Of a stretch of 64,000 nt of DNA, positions 19,239-27,894 are shown in pieces; the first letter of the stretch is position 1; each line of letters begins with the position of its first letter. The notes beneath the pieces are model-generated. The model was given only the letters and a program-made list of their open reading frames with translations, had not been told where the DNA came from and ran no database searches. The position numbers and the translations under genes are program-made. The stretch is from Pseudomonas songnenensis (GTDB lineage: Bacteria; Pseudomonadota; Gammaproteobacteria; Pseudomonadales; Pseudomonadaceae). The stretch lies in contig NZ_RFFN01000004.1 of the NCBI RefSeq assembly GCF_003696315.1, positions 62,001 through 126,000 on the forward strand. The letters run 5' to 3'.

Positions 19239-19787
19239 TCACTTGCGATCGGTGCGATAGATCTTGTCCGGATTCATCTTCGGGCTCCAGGGCAGTCCTG
19301 CATTCTGCCAGCCGTTCTGCAGGCGAAAGCCTGCTTGCGGCCCTTCCTTTATGGCTGCGCCCTGAAAGCCATCGACGACATAGCGCGCGTTGGGGAAGCC
19401 ATTCTCGCGCAGGAAATCCGCACTGGGCTTGCCACGTTCGCTGCCCGAGCGGCACATGGTGATGATCTCGGTGTCAGTGCTCAGGCCGCGCTTGTCGAGC
19501 TCGGCACGAACCTGGTCGAGGAACGCCGGATTGCGGTTGGTCTGGAAGGCGCCGCGCTCATCGTTCCAGACGTCACGCTCGACGAGCAGATACGGGACGT
19601 TGACATCCACCACGTCGGTAAAACCCGTGAACATGATTTCCACGGGGTCGCGCACGTCGACGAAGAGCACATCAGCACCCTCCTGCTGGGCGCGCGCGTA
19701 GGCATCCTGTGGGGTGACTTCGAGTTCGACCGCATGGGCAGCGATAGCCAACAGGCTGAGGGACGCGGCGATCAATGATGATTTCAT
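19239..19787 (-). CDS. Periplasmic rhodanese-like protein
   Basis: A 182-aa secreted single-domain rhodanese. A signal peptide (MKSSLIAASLSLLAIAAHAVE) ends near residue 19. The domain has DVLFVDVRDPVE and the catalytic Cys in ITMCRSGSERGKPSADFL (Cys about 110). The C-terminal part (WQNAGLPWSPKMNPDKIYR) is typical of the thiosulfate-linked periplasmic type. The start at 19787 is chosen for the signal peptide. It is the last gene of the sulfur/cytochrome operon, 77 nt after the cytochrome b gene, suggesting sulfane-sulfur handling in the periplasm. Confidence 0.9.
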   Translation of the reverse strand: MKSSLIAASLSLLAIAAHAVELEVTPQDAYARAQQEGADVLFVDVRDPVEIMFTGFTDVVDVNVPYLLVERDVWNDERGAFQTNRNPAFLDQVRAELDKRGLSTDTEIITMCRSGSERGKPSADFLRENGFPNARYVVDGFQGAAIKEGPQAGFRLQNGWQNAGLPWSPKMNPDKIYRTDRK

Positions 19788-19864
19788 CTGAGGCTCCGGC
19801 TGGGATGAAGGTAGCAACCCGCTCATCTTATACCTCTGGGGGTATGTAAGCATGTGCAGCCGTT

Positions 19865-20461
19865 TCAGTGCTTTTCTTCCCAGCCAGTGAGCATTGCCTT
19901 GATGTGCTCGAGCGGTGTTCGTCCGGTTGTCGCCAGGTATACGTGCACGATGAGGAAAATCAGCATCATGAACGCGCCTGCCGTATGCAGCAGCGCGACC
20001 TGTTGCAGATCAAACCAGGGAGAGAGCGGACCCTGTGCCCGCTCCCAGAAGAGATAGAGCAGCCCTGTCAGCCATAGCAACGGGCCGATCATCACCTTGA
20101 CGAACAGATACGACAGGCGCTGCAGAGGGTTGTGCTTGCGCTCCATGGTGATTTTGTATGGATGTGGCGCGCCGATGAATATGCCGTGGACGTAGTAGCG
20201 CAGCATGCGGTCGATGTTGCTCAGGGTGGGCGTGTATTGACGCCACTGACCGGTAGTGAAATGCCAGAAGATGCCGAATACCCACAACAGCATCAGCAGC
20301 CAGGCGGATACCTCGTGGATCTCCACCGCGCTGCGGAAATCCATCAGTGCGTGGCTGCCATGGGCGGCGAACCCGCTGACCAGCAGGGTGATGATCAGCG
20401 CGGCCTGCGACCAATGCCAGAAGCGTTCGAAACGGGAGAACAGGTACAGGCGCTCGCCCAT
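19865..20461 (-). CDS. Cytochrome b/b6-type membrane subunit
   Basis: A 198-aa inner-membrane protein with about four to five helices and candidate haem-b His ligands in FERFWHWSQAALI (about 16), SAVEIHEVSAWLL, FGIFWHFTTG and the last helix LIFLIVHVYLATTGR. It fits the cytochrome b561 / thiosulfate-reductase cytochrome b family. The ATG at 20461 practically abuts the stop of the octaheme cytochrome gene (20463), so the two are translationally coupled. It probably passes electrons between the quinone pool and the periplasmic multihaem protein; the direction is not visible. Confidence 0.9.
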   Translation of the reverse strand: MGERLYLFSRFERFWHWSQAALIITLLVSGFAAHGSHALMDFRSAVEIHEVSAWLLMLLWVFGIFWHFTTGQWRQYTPTLSNIDRMLRYYVHGIFIGAPHPYKITMERKHNPLQRLSYLFVKVMIGPLLWLTGLLYLFWERAQGPLSPWFDLQQVALLHTAGAFMMLIFLIVHVYLATTGRTPLEHIKAMLTGWEEKH

Positions 20462-20462
20462 G

Positions 20463-22049
20463 TCAGTGACTCCTTCTGCGGCGTGATGACACGCGCAAGG
20501 CGGCATGAGCGAAGACGCCCAGCAGGGCCACTCCAGCCAGGCCAAAGCCGATGCGATCGAGCAGGGGACTGTGATGGTTGCCGGTCAACCAGATACCGGG
20601 CACGCCCGCGAGTCGGCTTTGCTGCCGGGTATGGCACTGCGCGCAATCGACTGCCTGTTCCTTCGGCGCAACCATATGGGTGATGGGCCACAGCATCGAG
20701 GTGTCAACGAAGTCGAACTTGCCGCTATAGGGCGCGCCGGAGGCGTCGGCACCCGCTTGCAGAGCCTTGGCCCAGTCGAAGTTGTACCAGAACGCCGTAT
20801 CGTTCGGCAGCGCGGTATGCGGCACAAGCAATGTCAGGTACTCGGTGTCGTATGGCTGGCGGCCATGGAAGGTTTTTACCGGCCAGATTCGCGCATCGGC
20901 AGCCCCCGGCACACCATGAAAGCGGTTGATCGGAACGCGACTGGTCGGGTCGATGACCGTGTCGGGTTGCACGTAAGTAACCCGGCCGTCAAACCAGACA
21001 TAGTCCGGCACTACGTCCTCGCCGAGGATGAAGCTGCCCTTGCGGCTGTCGTACAGAACCTGACCACGCTCGTTGCGTGTCTGATATGGCTTGCCGTCAG
21101 GCCCCATCTTCCCGGCGGTGGACCAGTCCCAGGCCATCTTGGTAGGCACACCACCGCGGGCGAATGTCGGTATATGGCAGCTCTGGCAAGCCAGCACACT
21201 GGTGTGATCATTCAGACGTCCGGCGTGCAGCAGGTTCCCCTGGTGTGGTTTGTCGCCATGGCAGGACTGGCACGTCGAGCGGTTGCGCTCGCTTCGCTGA
21301 CCTCGGGTGGCTGCGTTGCGCGGATCGCTGGCGGTAACGTTGATGCGGCTGCCGGCAATCCGATGCTCTTCGGCGACATGGCAGGTTGAGCAGGCGAAGT
21401 CGAGGCCGTCGGCGGCCATGTGCACGTCCAGCTCAGGTGGCGGCGAATTGAGTGACGAATCGAGATCGCCGTGCTTAACGCCGTCGCCGCCACCGCCGTA
21501 GTAATGGCAGGTGCCACAGGTGCGCCGGCTGGTGGCACCGACCTGGCGCGCCACCGCTGCCAGGTCCACGGGCTCGACGAACTTGCCTGAACCGGGCGCG
21601 GTTTCGCTGCGTACCAACGGTGGATGGCCGGCGAGGCCAGCAAGCTTCAGGTAGTTGCCGGTGTTGTGACAGGCGAGGCAGTCGACCTTGCTCTCGTCGG
21701 TGAAGTCGAAACTGGCGTCTTTCCAGCCGTAGCCAATGTGGCAGGACTGGCAGAACGCCTCGTTCGAGCGGTCGCCGATACAGAAGCCATTGAGCATGGT
21801 CTTCTTGCCCAGGCGCTGGCCGGTATCCGGGTTGATGTAATCCCAAGTCCAATGTCGTGTGGCCATGACCTGGCTGGCGGCCTTGCTATGACAACTCAGG
21901 CAGGCCCGTGTGACCTCTTCGCCGCTGGCGAACGGACCCTGCAATGCCTCGAAGAGGGTGTGATCGGCGGTGGAGGCTTGCGCGAAGCCGCCTGAAAGCA
22001 GGAGTGGCGCTAACAGCAGGGCGGTGATGCACTGGCGGAATGCTCTCAT
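20463..22049 (-). CDS. Octaheme c-type cytochrome, tetrathionate reductase family
   Basis: A 528-aa secreted multihaem cytochrome. It has a signal peptide (residues about 1-25, ending GGFAQA) and eight CxxCH haem-binding sites: CLSCH, CQSCH, CLACH, CGTCH, CSTCH, CQSCH, CQSCH and CAQCH. A C-terminal transmembrane helix (IGFGLAGVALLGVFAHAAL) is followed by a basic tail. Length and haem number match the octaheme tetrathionate reductase (OTR) family known from Shewanella; OTR proteins can also reduce nitrite and hydroxylamine in vitro. The coupled cytochrome b and rhodanese support a sulfur-oxyanion role. Confidence 0.93.
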   Translation of the reverse strand: MRAFRQCITALLLAPLLLSGGFAQASTADHTLFEALQGPFASGEEVTRACLSCHSKAASQVMATRHWTWDYINPDTGQRLGKKTMLNGFCIGDRSNEAFCQSCHIGYGWKDASFDFTDESKVDCLACHNTGNYLKLAGLAGHPPLVRSETAPGSGKFVEPVDLAAVARQVGATSRRTCGTCHYYGGGGDGVKHGDLDSSLNSPPPELDVHMAADGLDFACSTCHVAEEHRIAGSRINVTASDPRNAATRGQRSERNRSTCQSCHGDKPHQGNLLHAGRLNDHTSVLACQSCHIPTFARGGVPTKMAWDWSTAGKMGPDGKPYQTRNERGQVLYDSRKGSFILGEDVVPDYVWFDGRVTYVQPDTVIDPTSRVPINRFHGVPGAADARIWPVKTFHGRQPYDTEYLTLLVPHTALPNDTAFWYNFDWAKALQAGADASGAPYSGKFDFVDTSMLWPITHMVAPKEQAVDCAQCHTRQQSRLAGVPGIWLTGNHHSPLLDRIGFGLAGVALLGVFAHAALRVSSRRRRSH

Positions 22050-22113
22050 TTGCCTCTCCCTTGCTGCATGGCAGCGGCCCTCGGTTCCAGCATAGGTCAC
22101 CCCTGGCAATCTG

Positions 22114-23220
22114 CTATTGCAGCCATTGCGGCTTTAGCAGCATGACGAGGCCCAGGGCGAGCATCACCGCGCCGCTGATGAGCTTCAGCGTGGCGCCAGA
22201 GCGTTGCGTAAGCTTGCGGCTGCTCAGCGCGAGCACGGCGATTGCGACCATCAGTGCGTCGTCGGCGATATAACCAATAATGTAGAGACCCAGATAGGCG
22301 TGGTGGGCGAGTGCGCTCAACTGCTGCTGGGCCAGGACTGCGGTGTAGATCGCCGGCAGGCCGGCGGTACACAGCAGCTCGACGAAATTGACCACGACGG
22401 CCAGCAGCGCAACGCCGCCGAGAGCGGGCAACAGGCTCCGGGTTTGCAGGATGCGGCGTACGCGCGCATACAGGCCCGGCTTGGCGCTGGCGGGTATCGA
22501 AAGCGCGAAGCCGCTTTCCGGGCGCAGCCCGTCGCGCAGGTTGATGAAGCCGATCAGCATCGCCAGCAGCGCCAGTCCGGTGGCGATTAGCGGCGATACG
22601 CCAACGAACAGAAACAGGTTCAGCCAGGCCGCCATGAACAGGTAGTACACCGCGCCGCTGATCAGGACGAAGGTTCCCGCGATCGCAGCCATGCGCCGTC
22701 GATCCTGCAGACGAACCAGCAGCGACAGCAGAAAGAGCAGTACCCACATCGCACAGGGGTTGAAGCCGTCCAGCAGGCCGAGGGCAAGGGTGAATGCCGG
22801 CAGACCCAGACGCTCAAGGCTGAGCGTGCCGAATAGCGTGGATTCAACCGTCCCCGGTCGCTGGACGCGTTGCCCGATCAAGGCGAGCAGCCTGGCGCCG
22901 CTGTGCGCAGCGTCGTCAAAGCCCACCAGCAACTGATCGCCGATGACGAATGTCGGCACCGCCGGGGGCCAGGCGCCGGCCTCACGGGACAGGCGTAGCA
23001 GATCGGCGCGAGCGGCAGGATCGCGATCGACTTCCCGCAGGCGAATCTCCAGCTCCGGATGCTGCGTGGACAGCTCCGCGAGATACACCTTGGCTGCGCT
23101 GCAGTGCGGGCAGCCGTCGCGCACGAACACTTCAAGCACCGTTGCGCTGGCAAAGGCAGGAGCGCTGGCCAGTATTCCCAGAAGCATCAACAGAGCCCCG
23201 CGCAACAGGACGTGGTACAT
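22114..23220 (-). CDS. Thioredoxin/glutaredoxin-like domain fused to CcdA/DsbD-like membrane domain
   Basis: A 368-aa protein. A signal or anchor sequence (residues 1-25) is followed by a short periplasmic thiol-redox domain with CPHC (FVRDGCPHCSAAKVYL, about residues 31-47) and a cis-Pro-like AVPTFVIGDQLLVG. Six or more transmembrane helices start near residue 130, with the CcdA-type paired Cys motifs FNPCAMWVLL and ELLCTAGLPAIY. It would move reducing equivalents across the inner membrane to a periplasmic thiol. First gene of the minus-strand sulfur operon, 64 nt before the octaheme cytochrome; the start at 23220 has the signal sequence. Confidence 0.88.
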   Translation of the reverse strand: MYHVLLRGALLMLLGILASAPAFASATVLEVFVRDGCPHCSAAKVYLAELSTQHPELEIRLREVDRDPAARADLLRLSREAGAWPPAVPTFVIGDQLLVGFDDAAHSGARLLALIGQRVQRPGTVESTLFGTLSLERLGLPAFTLALGLLDGFNPCAMWVLLFLLSLLVRLQDRRRMAAIAGTFVLISGAVYYLFMAAWLNLFLFVGVSPLIATGLALLAMLIGFINLRDGLRPESGFALSIPASAKPGLYARVRRILQTRSLLPALGGVALLAVVVNFVELLCTAGLPAIYTAVLAQQQLSALAHHAYLGLYIIGYIADDALMVAIAVLALSSRKLTQRSGATLKLISGAVMLALGLVMLLKPQWLQ

Positions 23221-23483
23221 GAGCGTGCTTCCCTGGTGCGGGCCACGCCGCCGGCGGGGCGATGGCACATGGTTTGCGAATCCACGTCCATCCTCGACCG
23301 TCTTTTTCCGGTCAGCAATGATCTGTAGCAAGGTTGCGCGGTGTGAGCGGCCGTGGCGCAGCAGGGTGGGCTAATCTCTTAATCAGCGTCATGGAACCGG
23401 ACCTGACAAACGGACAGAATCAGGCACCGGTGAGACAGGCCTGTGCCGTGCTGTTTGCCGTCCTACCAGCGGAGATTTTGGCG

Positions 23484-23939
23484 ATGAAGATCGAGCGATT
23501 CGAAGACCTGATCGACTGGACACGCGACACCCATGCCATGCTGGCTCGTTGCATGGCTCGCTGTTCCGACAAGCACGAGGAGACCCGCGCCAAATGGCTG
23601 CTGGTCTACATCGCCGATCACGAGCGAGCCCTGGCGGAAACGGTCGACAAGATCGAGAAGCATGCCGACCCGAAGGCATTGCATACCTGGATCTACGACT
23701 ATCTGACACGCAATCCGGTGTTGCGCAATCAGGCCTGCAAGGCTTACGACACCATGACGGTGGAAGAGATCTCGCTGGATATCTTCACCATTCACAACCA
23801 GGTGATCGATCTCTACCGCTCCCTGGCCCGCCGTGCCGAGATCGACGGTGCCCGCAACCTGGCCGAGGACTTGTTGCAGCTGGAAGAGCACGAAACCATG
23901 CGGCTGGCCCGCCAGGTGAGCCGTATTCACGAAATGTAG
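23484..23939 (+). CDS. Conserved hypothetical, all-helical (ferritin-like?) protein
   Basis: A 151-aa soluble protein without signal peptide. The composition is strongly helical, with His/Glu-rich heptad-like segments (DKHEETRA, DHERALAETVDKIEKH, QLEEHETMRLARQ) that resemble ferritin or haemerythrin four-helix bundles, with putative metal ligands. I do not recognise a named family with certainty, and the fold is inferred from pattern only. The ATG at 23484 follows GGAGATTTTGGCG. It stands alone, divergent from the sulfur operon, and may share a 263-bp promoter region with it. Confidence 0.7.
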   Translation: MKIERFEDLIDWTRDTHAMLARCMARCSDKHEETRAKWLLVYIADHERALAETVDKIEKHADPKALHTWIYDYLTRNPVLRNQACKAYDTMTVEEISLDIFTIHNQVIDLYRSLARRAEIDGARNLAEDLLQLEEHETMRLARQVSRIHEM

Positions 23940-24166
23940 TGCCGTGCGGCGTGACCGTTGGGTTTGGCTTCGATGTTCACTCGCGCAGAGTGTTACCGTG
24001 AGGGGCTGCTCACCCGGCCGCCCCCTAATCGCGCCGAGACAGCGGACCGATGTGCCTGGAAACCCCGAAGCCGGTCCCAGCATGATCCGTCGACAACGCC
24101 CCTCAGGGCTGCGCCTTTTCCCGCATACTGCGCGCCGTCAGTCAGCATGGTTACGGTTGCATATCG

Positions 24167-24604
24167 ATGGTGTCGCTCTCCGGCTATCTCGGTCTTTTTC
24201 TCGCGGCGTTCGGTGCCGCCACGCTGCTACCGATGCAGTCCGAGGCGGTGCTCGCCGGCCTCCTTCTTTCCGAACGCTACACGGTCTGGGCCCTGGTCGC
24301 CGTGGCCAGCCTCGGCAATGTGCTGGGCTCGGTGGTGAACTGGCTGCTCGGGCGTTACGTCGAGCATTTTCGCCACAAGCGCTGGTTTCCGGTCAACGAG
24401 CGGCAACTGACGAAGGCGCAGCACAGCTACCATCGCTACGGTCGCTGGACCTTGCTGCTCAGCTGGGTGCCGATCATCGGTGACCCGCTTACGCTGGTCG
24501 CGGGTGTCATGCGCGAGCCGTTATGGAGCTTTCTGCTGATCGTTAGCCTGGCCAAGACCGCACGTTATCTGATCGTGATGGGGCTGACGCTCGGCTGGAT
24601 GTGA
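24167..24604 (+). CDS. YqaA-type DedA/SNARE-associated membrane protein
   Basis: A 145-aa inner-membrane protein of the YqaA/VTT family with about four hydrophobic segments (GYLGLFLAAFGAATLLP, VWALVAVASLGNVLGSVVNWLLG, WTLLLSWVPIIGDPLTLVAGVM, LIVSLAKTARYLIVMGLTLG). The F/YGRW...SWVPIIGDP stretch is the family signature. No strong Shine-Dalgarno sequence is seen before 24167. The 227-bp gap before it holds no recognisable gene. Family members relate to membrane homeostasis; the exact role is unknown. Confidence 0.86.
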   Translation: MVSLSGYLGLFLAAFGAATLLPMQSEAVLAGLLLSERYTVWALVAVASLGNVLGSVVNWLLGRYVEHFRHKRWFPVNERQLTKAQHSYHRYGRWTLLLSWVPIIGDPLTLVAGVMREPLWSFLLIVSLAKTARYLIVMGLTLGWM

Positions 24605-24675
24605 CACAAAGGCTGACAGCGAGACCATGCCTGGCCGATCATGCGCCATCGACAACCGGCAGGAATCCGCGCGGC

Positions 24676-25743
24676 ATGACCATTGAGGCACAAACGACAG
24701 CAGACGCAGCGGTTGGCACGGCTAGTGCCAGCCGTGACAGCATCAGCGTCCGTTTGGTGGCCGAGGCGCTGCTCGGTTTCGTCGGGCCGCGGCTGAGCGC
24801 CGAGCAACTGCTGGAGGAAATCGGTCTCGACCCCGCCTGCCTGCAAGATCCCGACGGCCGCATGGACGTGCGCGACTACTCGCAACTCTGGCTGCGCCTG
24901 GCGCGGCGCTTCGACGACGAATTCTTCGGCATGGACCCGCGCCGGCTGCGCTCGGGCAGCTTCGTTTTTCTCAGCCGCAGCTGCCTGCAACAGCCCACGC
25001 TGGAGAAGGCGCTGGTTCACGCGCTGGAGTTTCTCGGCCTGGGGCTGGAGAACCTGCGCGGCAAGCTGATCCGCAGCCAGAGCCTGGCAGAGGTGGTACT
25101 GCGCGAGCGCAACGCCGAGCCGGCGCGAGCCTTCTGCTACTTCACCTTCTGGATGCTCCTGCACGGTCTGGCCTGCTGGCTGGTGGGGCGGCGCATCCCG
25201 CTGCTGGCGGTCGAGTTGCGTTGTGCCGAGCCGGACTACACGGACGATTACCGGGTAATGTTTTCCGACAACCTGCGTTTCGGCCGACCCTCGACGCGGA
25301 TCATCTTTGCTGCCGAAGTGCTCGATCTGCCAATCCGTCGCAGCGAAGCGGAGCTGCGTGCGTTCCTTGCCGAGGCCCCGGCGAACATTCTGGTGCGCTA
25401 CCGTGATCACTCCAGCCTGGCCAGTCGCATCAAGCAGCACCTGCGCAGCCTGCCTGCCGAACGCTGGCCGGACAGTGAGACGCTGGCACAGACGCTGTGC
25501 ATCTCGGCCTCGACGTTCCGTCGCCGGCTGGCGGAGGCGGGGCAGCCTTATCAGGCGATCAAGGACGGCTTGCGCCAGGAAATGGCCACCGAGTGGCTGG
25601 CCGATGCCGCCATCAGCTACGGGGAAATCGCCGAGCGCCTTGGGTTTGCCGATGTCAGCTCGTTCTACAAGGCGTTCCGCAAGTGGACGGGTATCAATCC
25701 GGGCCATTACCGCAATCTGATCCTGGCGCCGGTACGGCGCTGA
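24676..25743 (+). CDS. AraC-family transcriptional regulator with arabinose-binding-type N-domain
   Basis: A 355-aa regulator. The N-terminal ~200 residues match the PF12625-type domain (LLEEIGLDPACLQDPDGRM near residues 40-58), and the C-terminal ~100 residues hold two helix-turn-helices (LAQTLCISASTFRRRL and YGEIAERLGFADVSSFYKAF). The start at 24676 is preceded by AGGAA at 10-nt distance; a GTG at 24601 that overlaps the preceding stop is the alternative. It lies immediately upstream of the acyl-CoA degradation operon in the same orientation and is its probable activator. Confidence 0.9.
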   Translation: MTIEAQTTADAAVGTASASRDSISVRLVAEALLGFVGPRLSAEQLLEEIGLDPACLQDPDGRMDVRDYSQLWLRLARRFDDEFFGMDPRRLRSGSFVFLSRSCLQQPTLEKALVHALEFLGLGLENLRGKLIRSQSLAEVVLRERNAEPARAFCYFTFWMLLHGLACWLVGRRIPLLAVELRCAEPDYTDDYRVMFSDNLRFGRPSTRIIFAAEVLDLPIRRSEAELRAFLAEAPANILVRYRDHSSLASRIKQHLRSLPAERWPDSETLAQTLCISASTFRRRLAEAGQPYQAIKDGLRQEMATEWLADAAISYGEIAERLGFADVSSFYKAFRKWTGINPGHYRNLILAPVRR

Positions 25744-25894
25744 TTCCCTCGCCTCGCAGCTTCAGCTCGCTGACGCACACCGCGGCGTTGGCGTAGTCGC
25801 GTTTTGCCATTGGCCAAAACGGTCAGGCAGGTTGAGAACATCGACCATTGCCGCACCCGTGTGGCTGTCCAAAGATAACCCCGGCTTCGCACCG

Positions 25895-25906
25895 AATAAC
25901 AACAAG
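25895..25906 (+). promoter_or_regulatory. Hfq/Crc CA-motif in leader of the acyl-CoA operon
   Basis: AATAACAACAAG lies directly upstream of the Shine-Dalgarno sequence GGGAGAG (25910-25916) of the dehydrogenase gene. It fits the AAnAAnAA pattern bound by Hfq with Crc to block translation during catabolite repression in Pseudomonas. The sequence match is direct; repression is inferred. Confidence 0.7.
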
Positions 25907-25920
25907 CACGGGAGAGAGCC

Positions 25921-26688
25921 ATGCAGATTCGCGACAAGGTATTCCTCATTACGGGCGGCGCCTCCGGCCTTGGCGCTGCCGCGGCCCAGGCGCTGGTCGA
26001 GGCGGGTGGCAAGGTTGTGCTGGCCGACCTGGATGAAGCGGCGGCCAATGCCACTGCCGAGGGGCTGGGGGCCAATGCGCTGGGCGTCGTTGCCGACATT
26101 CGTGACGAACAGGCCGCGCGGCATGCCGTCGCCACCGCCCGCGAACATTTCGGCGCGCTGCACGGGCTGGTCAACTGTGCCGGCGTCGCCGGCGGCGAAA
26201 AGGTCCTCGGTCGCAACGGCCCGCACAGTCTGGACGGCTTCAGTCGCATCGTCGGCATCAACCTGATCGGCAGCTTCAACATGCTGCGCCTGGCTGCCGA
26301 GGCCATGGCCGAGAACGCGCCTGACGAAGGCGGCGAGCGCGGCGCGATCATCAATACCGCCTCGATCGCTGCCTTCGACGGGCAGATCGGCCAGGCGGCC
26401 TATGCCGCGTCCAAGGGCGGTGTGGTCAGCATGACGCTGCCGGCTGCCCGCGAGCTGGCGCGCTTCGGCATCCGCGTGATGACCATCGCCCCCGGCGTGT
26501 TCGAGACGCCGATGATGGCCGGCATGACCCAGGAAGTCCGTGACTCGCTGGCCGCCGGCGTGCCGTTTCCGCCACGCCTGGGCCACCCGGCCGAATACGC
26601 CGCGCTGGTGCGGCACATCTTCGAGAACAGCATGCTCAACGGTGAGGTGATCCGCCTCGACGGCGCCTTGCGCATGGCCGCCAAGTGA
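25921..26688 (+). CDS. SDR-family 3-hydroxyacyl-CoA dehydrogenase (type II, HSD17B10-like)
   Basis: A 255-aa NAD-dependent short-chain dehydrogenase. The cofactor motif TGGASGLG is at residues 11-18, NCAG near 89, and the catalytic Ser and YxxxK in [10 protein letters not shown] and YAASKGG (Tyr about 161). Overall it resembles human type-10 hydroxyacyl-CoA dehydrogenase, whose substrates include 2-methyl-3-hydroxybutyryl-CoA from isoleucine. It is first gene of the operon with thiolase, acyl-CoA dehydrogenase, ligase and racemase. A CA-motif in its leader suggests Hfq/Crc control. Confidence 0.91.
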   Translation: MQIRDKVFLITGGASGLGAAAAQALVEAGGKVVLADLDEAAANATAEGLGANALGVVADIRDEQAARHAVATAREHFGALHGLVNCAGVAGGEKVLGRNGPHSLDGFSRIVGINLIGSFNMLRLAAEAMAENAPDEGGERGAIINTASIAAFDGQIGQAAYAASKGGVVSMTLPAARELARFGIRVMTIAPGVFETPMMAGMTQEVRDSLAAGVPFPPRLGHPAEYAALVRHIFENSMLNGEVIRLDGALRMAAK

Positions 26689-26699
26689 AGGAAGCAGAG

Positions 26700-27884
26700 A
26701 TGAAAGATGATCCGATCGTAATCGTCAGCAGCGCGCGCACGCCCATGGGTGGTTTCCAGGGTGACCTGCAGGGCATGACCGCCTCGCAGCTCGGCGCTGC
26801 CGCCATCCGCGCAGCGGTGGAACGCAGCGGCCTGCCGGCCGAGAACGTGCAGGACGTGCTGATGGGCTGCGTGCTGCCCGCTGGTCAGGGCCAGGCACCG
26901 GCACGCCAGGCCGCTCTCGGCGCCGGGCTGACCCGTGCCACCACCTGCACGACGGTCAACAAGATGTGCGGTTCGGGCATGCAGACGGTGATCGTGGCGC
27001 ATGACCAGCTGCTGGCGGGCAGCGCGGAGATCGTCGTCGCCGGCGGCATGGAAAGCATGTCCAACGCGCCGTATCTGCTCGACCGCGCCCGCGGCGGCTA
27101 CCGCATGGGGCACGGTCGGGTGCTGGACCATATGTTTCTAGACGGCTTGGAAGATGCCTACGACAAGGGCCGCCTGATGGGCACCTTCGCCGAGGAATGT
27201 GCCGATACGTTCAGTTTCACGCGTGAAGAGCAGGACGCGTTCGCGCTGGAATCGCTACGCCGGGCGCAGGTGGCGATCAGCGAAGGGCGCTTCGCCGATG
27301 AGATCGTTGCGCTGGAGGTTACCCAGGGCAAACAGCAGCGCCAGATCCGCGATGACGAGCAGCCGCCCAAGGCGATGCCGGAAAAGATCCCCACCCTGAG
27401 ACCGGCGTTCCGCGAGGGCGGCACGGTGACTGCGGCCAACGCCAGCTCGATTTCCGACGGCGCCGCCGCGCTGCTGCTGATGCGTCGCTCCGAAGCCGAG
27501 CGCTGGGGCCTGCAGCCGCAGGCGGTGATCCACGGCCATGCGGCCTACGCCGATGCACCGAACCTGTTCACCACGGCGCCAATCGGCGCGATCCGCAAAC
27601 TGATGGAACGCACCGGCTGGTCGATTGACGACGTGGATCTGTTCGAGATCAACGAAGCCTTCGCGGTCGTCGCCATGGCCAGCATCCGCGAGCTGGGCCT
27701 GGACCACGCCAAGGTCAACGTCAACGGTGGCGCCTGTGCGCTCGGTCATCCGATCGGTGCGTCCGGTGCGCGGATTCTGGTGACGCTGCTTTCGGCCCTT
27801 CGTGCCCGCGGTCTGCGCCGTGGCGTGGCGGCGATCTGCATCGGCGGCGGCGAAGCCACCGCCATGGCCGTCGAACTGATCTGA
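26700..27884 (+). CDS. Thiolase (acetyl-CoA C-acyltransferase)
   Basis: A 394-aa type II thiolase that cleaves 3-ketoacyl-CoA with CoA. The acylation Cys is in [13 protein letters not shown] (about residue 89). The His is in [13 protein letters not shown] (about 350) and the second catalytic Cys in [13 protein letters not shown] (about 380). The ATG at 26700 has AAGGAAGCAGAG upstream. The GTG at 26685, overlapping the SDR stop, is the less likely alternative. The 11-nt spacing to the dehydrogenase supports co-translation. It completes the last beta-oxidation step for the operon's short or branched substrates. Confidence 0.94.
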   Translation: MKDDPIVIVSSARTPMGGFQGDLQGMTASQLGAAAIRAAVERSGLPAENVQDVLMGCVLPAGQGQAPARQAALGAGLTRATTCTTVNKMCGSGMQTVIVAHDQLLAGSAEIVVAGGMESMSNAPYLLDRARGGYRMGHGRVLDHMFLDGLEDAYDKGRLMGTFAEECADTFSFTREEQDAFALESLRRAQVAISEGRFADEIVALEVTQGKQQRQIRDDEQPPKAMPEKIPTLRPAFREGGTVTAANASSISDGAAALLLMRRSEAERWGLQPQAVIHGHAAYADAPNLFTTAPIGAIRKLMERTGWSIDDVDLFEINEAFAVVAMASIRELGLDHAKVNVNGGACALGHPIGASGARILVTLLSALRARGLRRGVAAICIGGGEATAMAVELI

Positions 27885-27894
27885 GGAGGCATCC

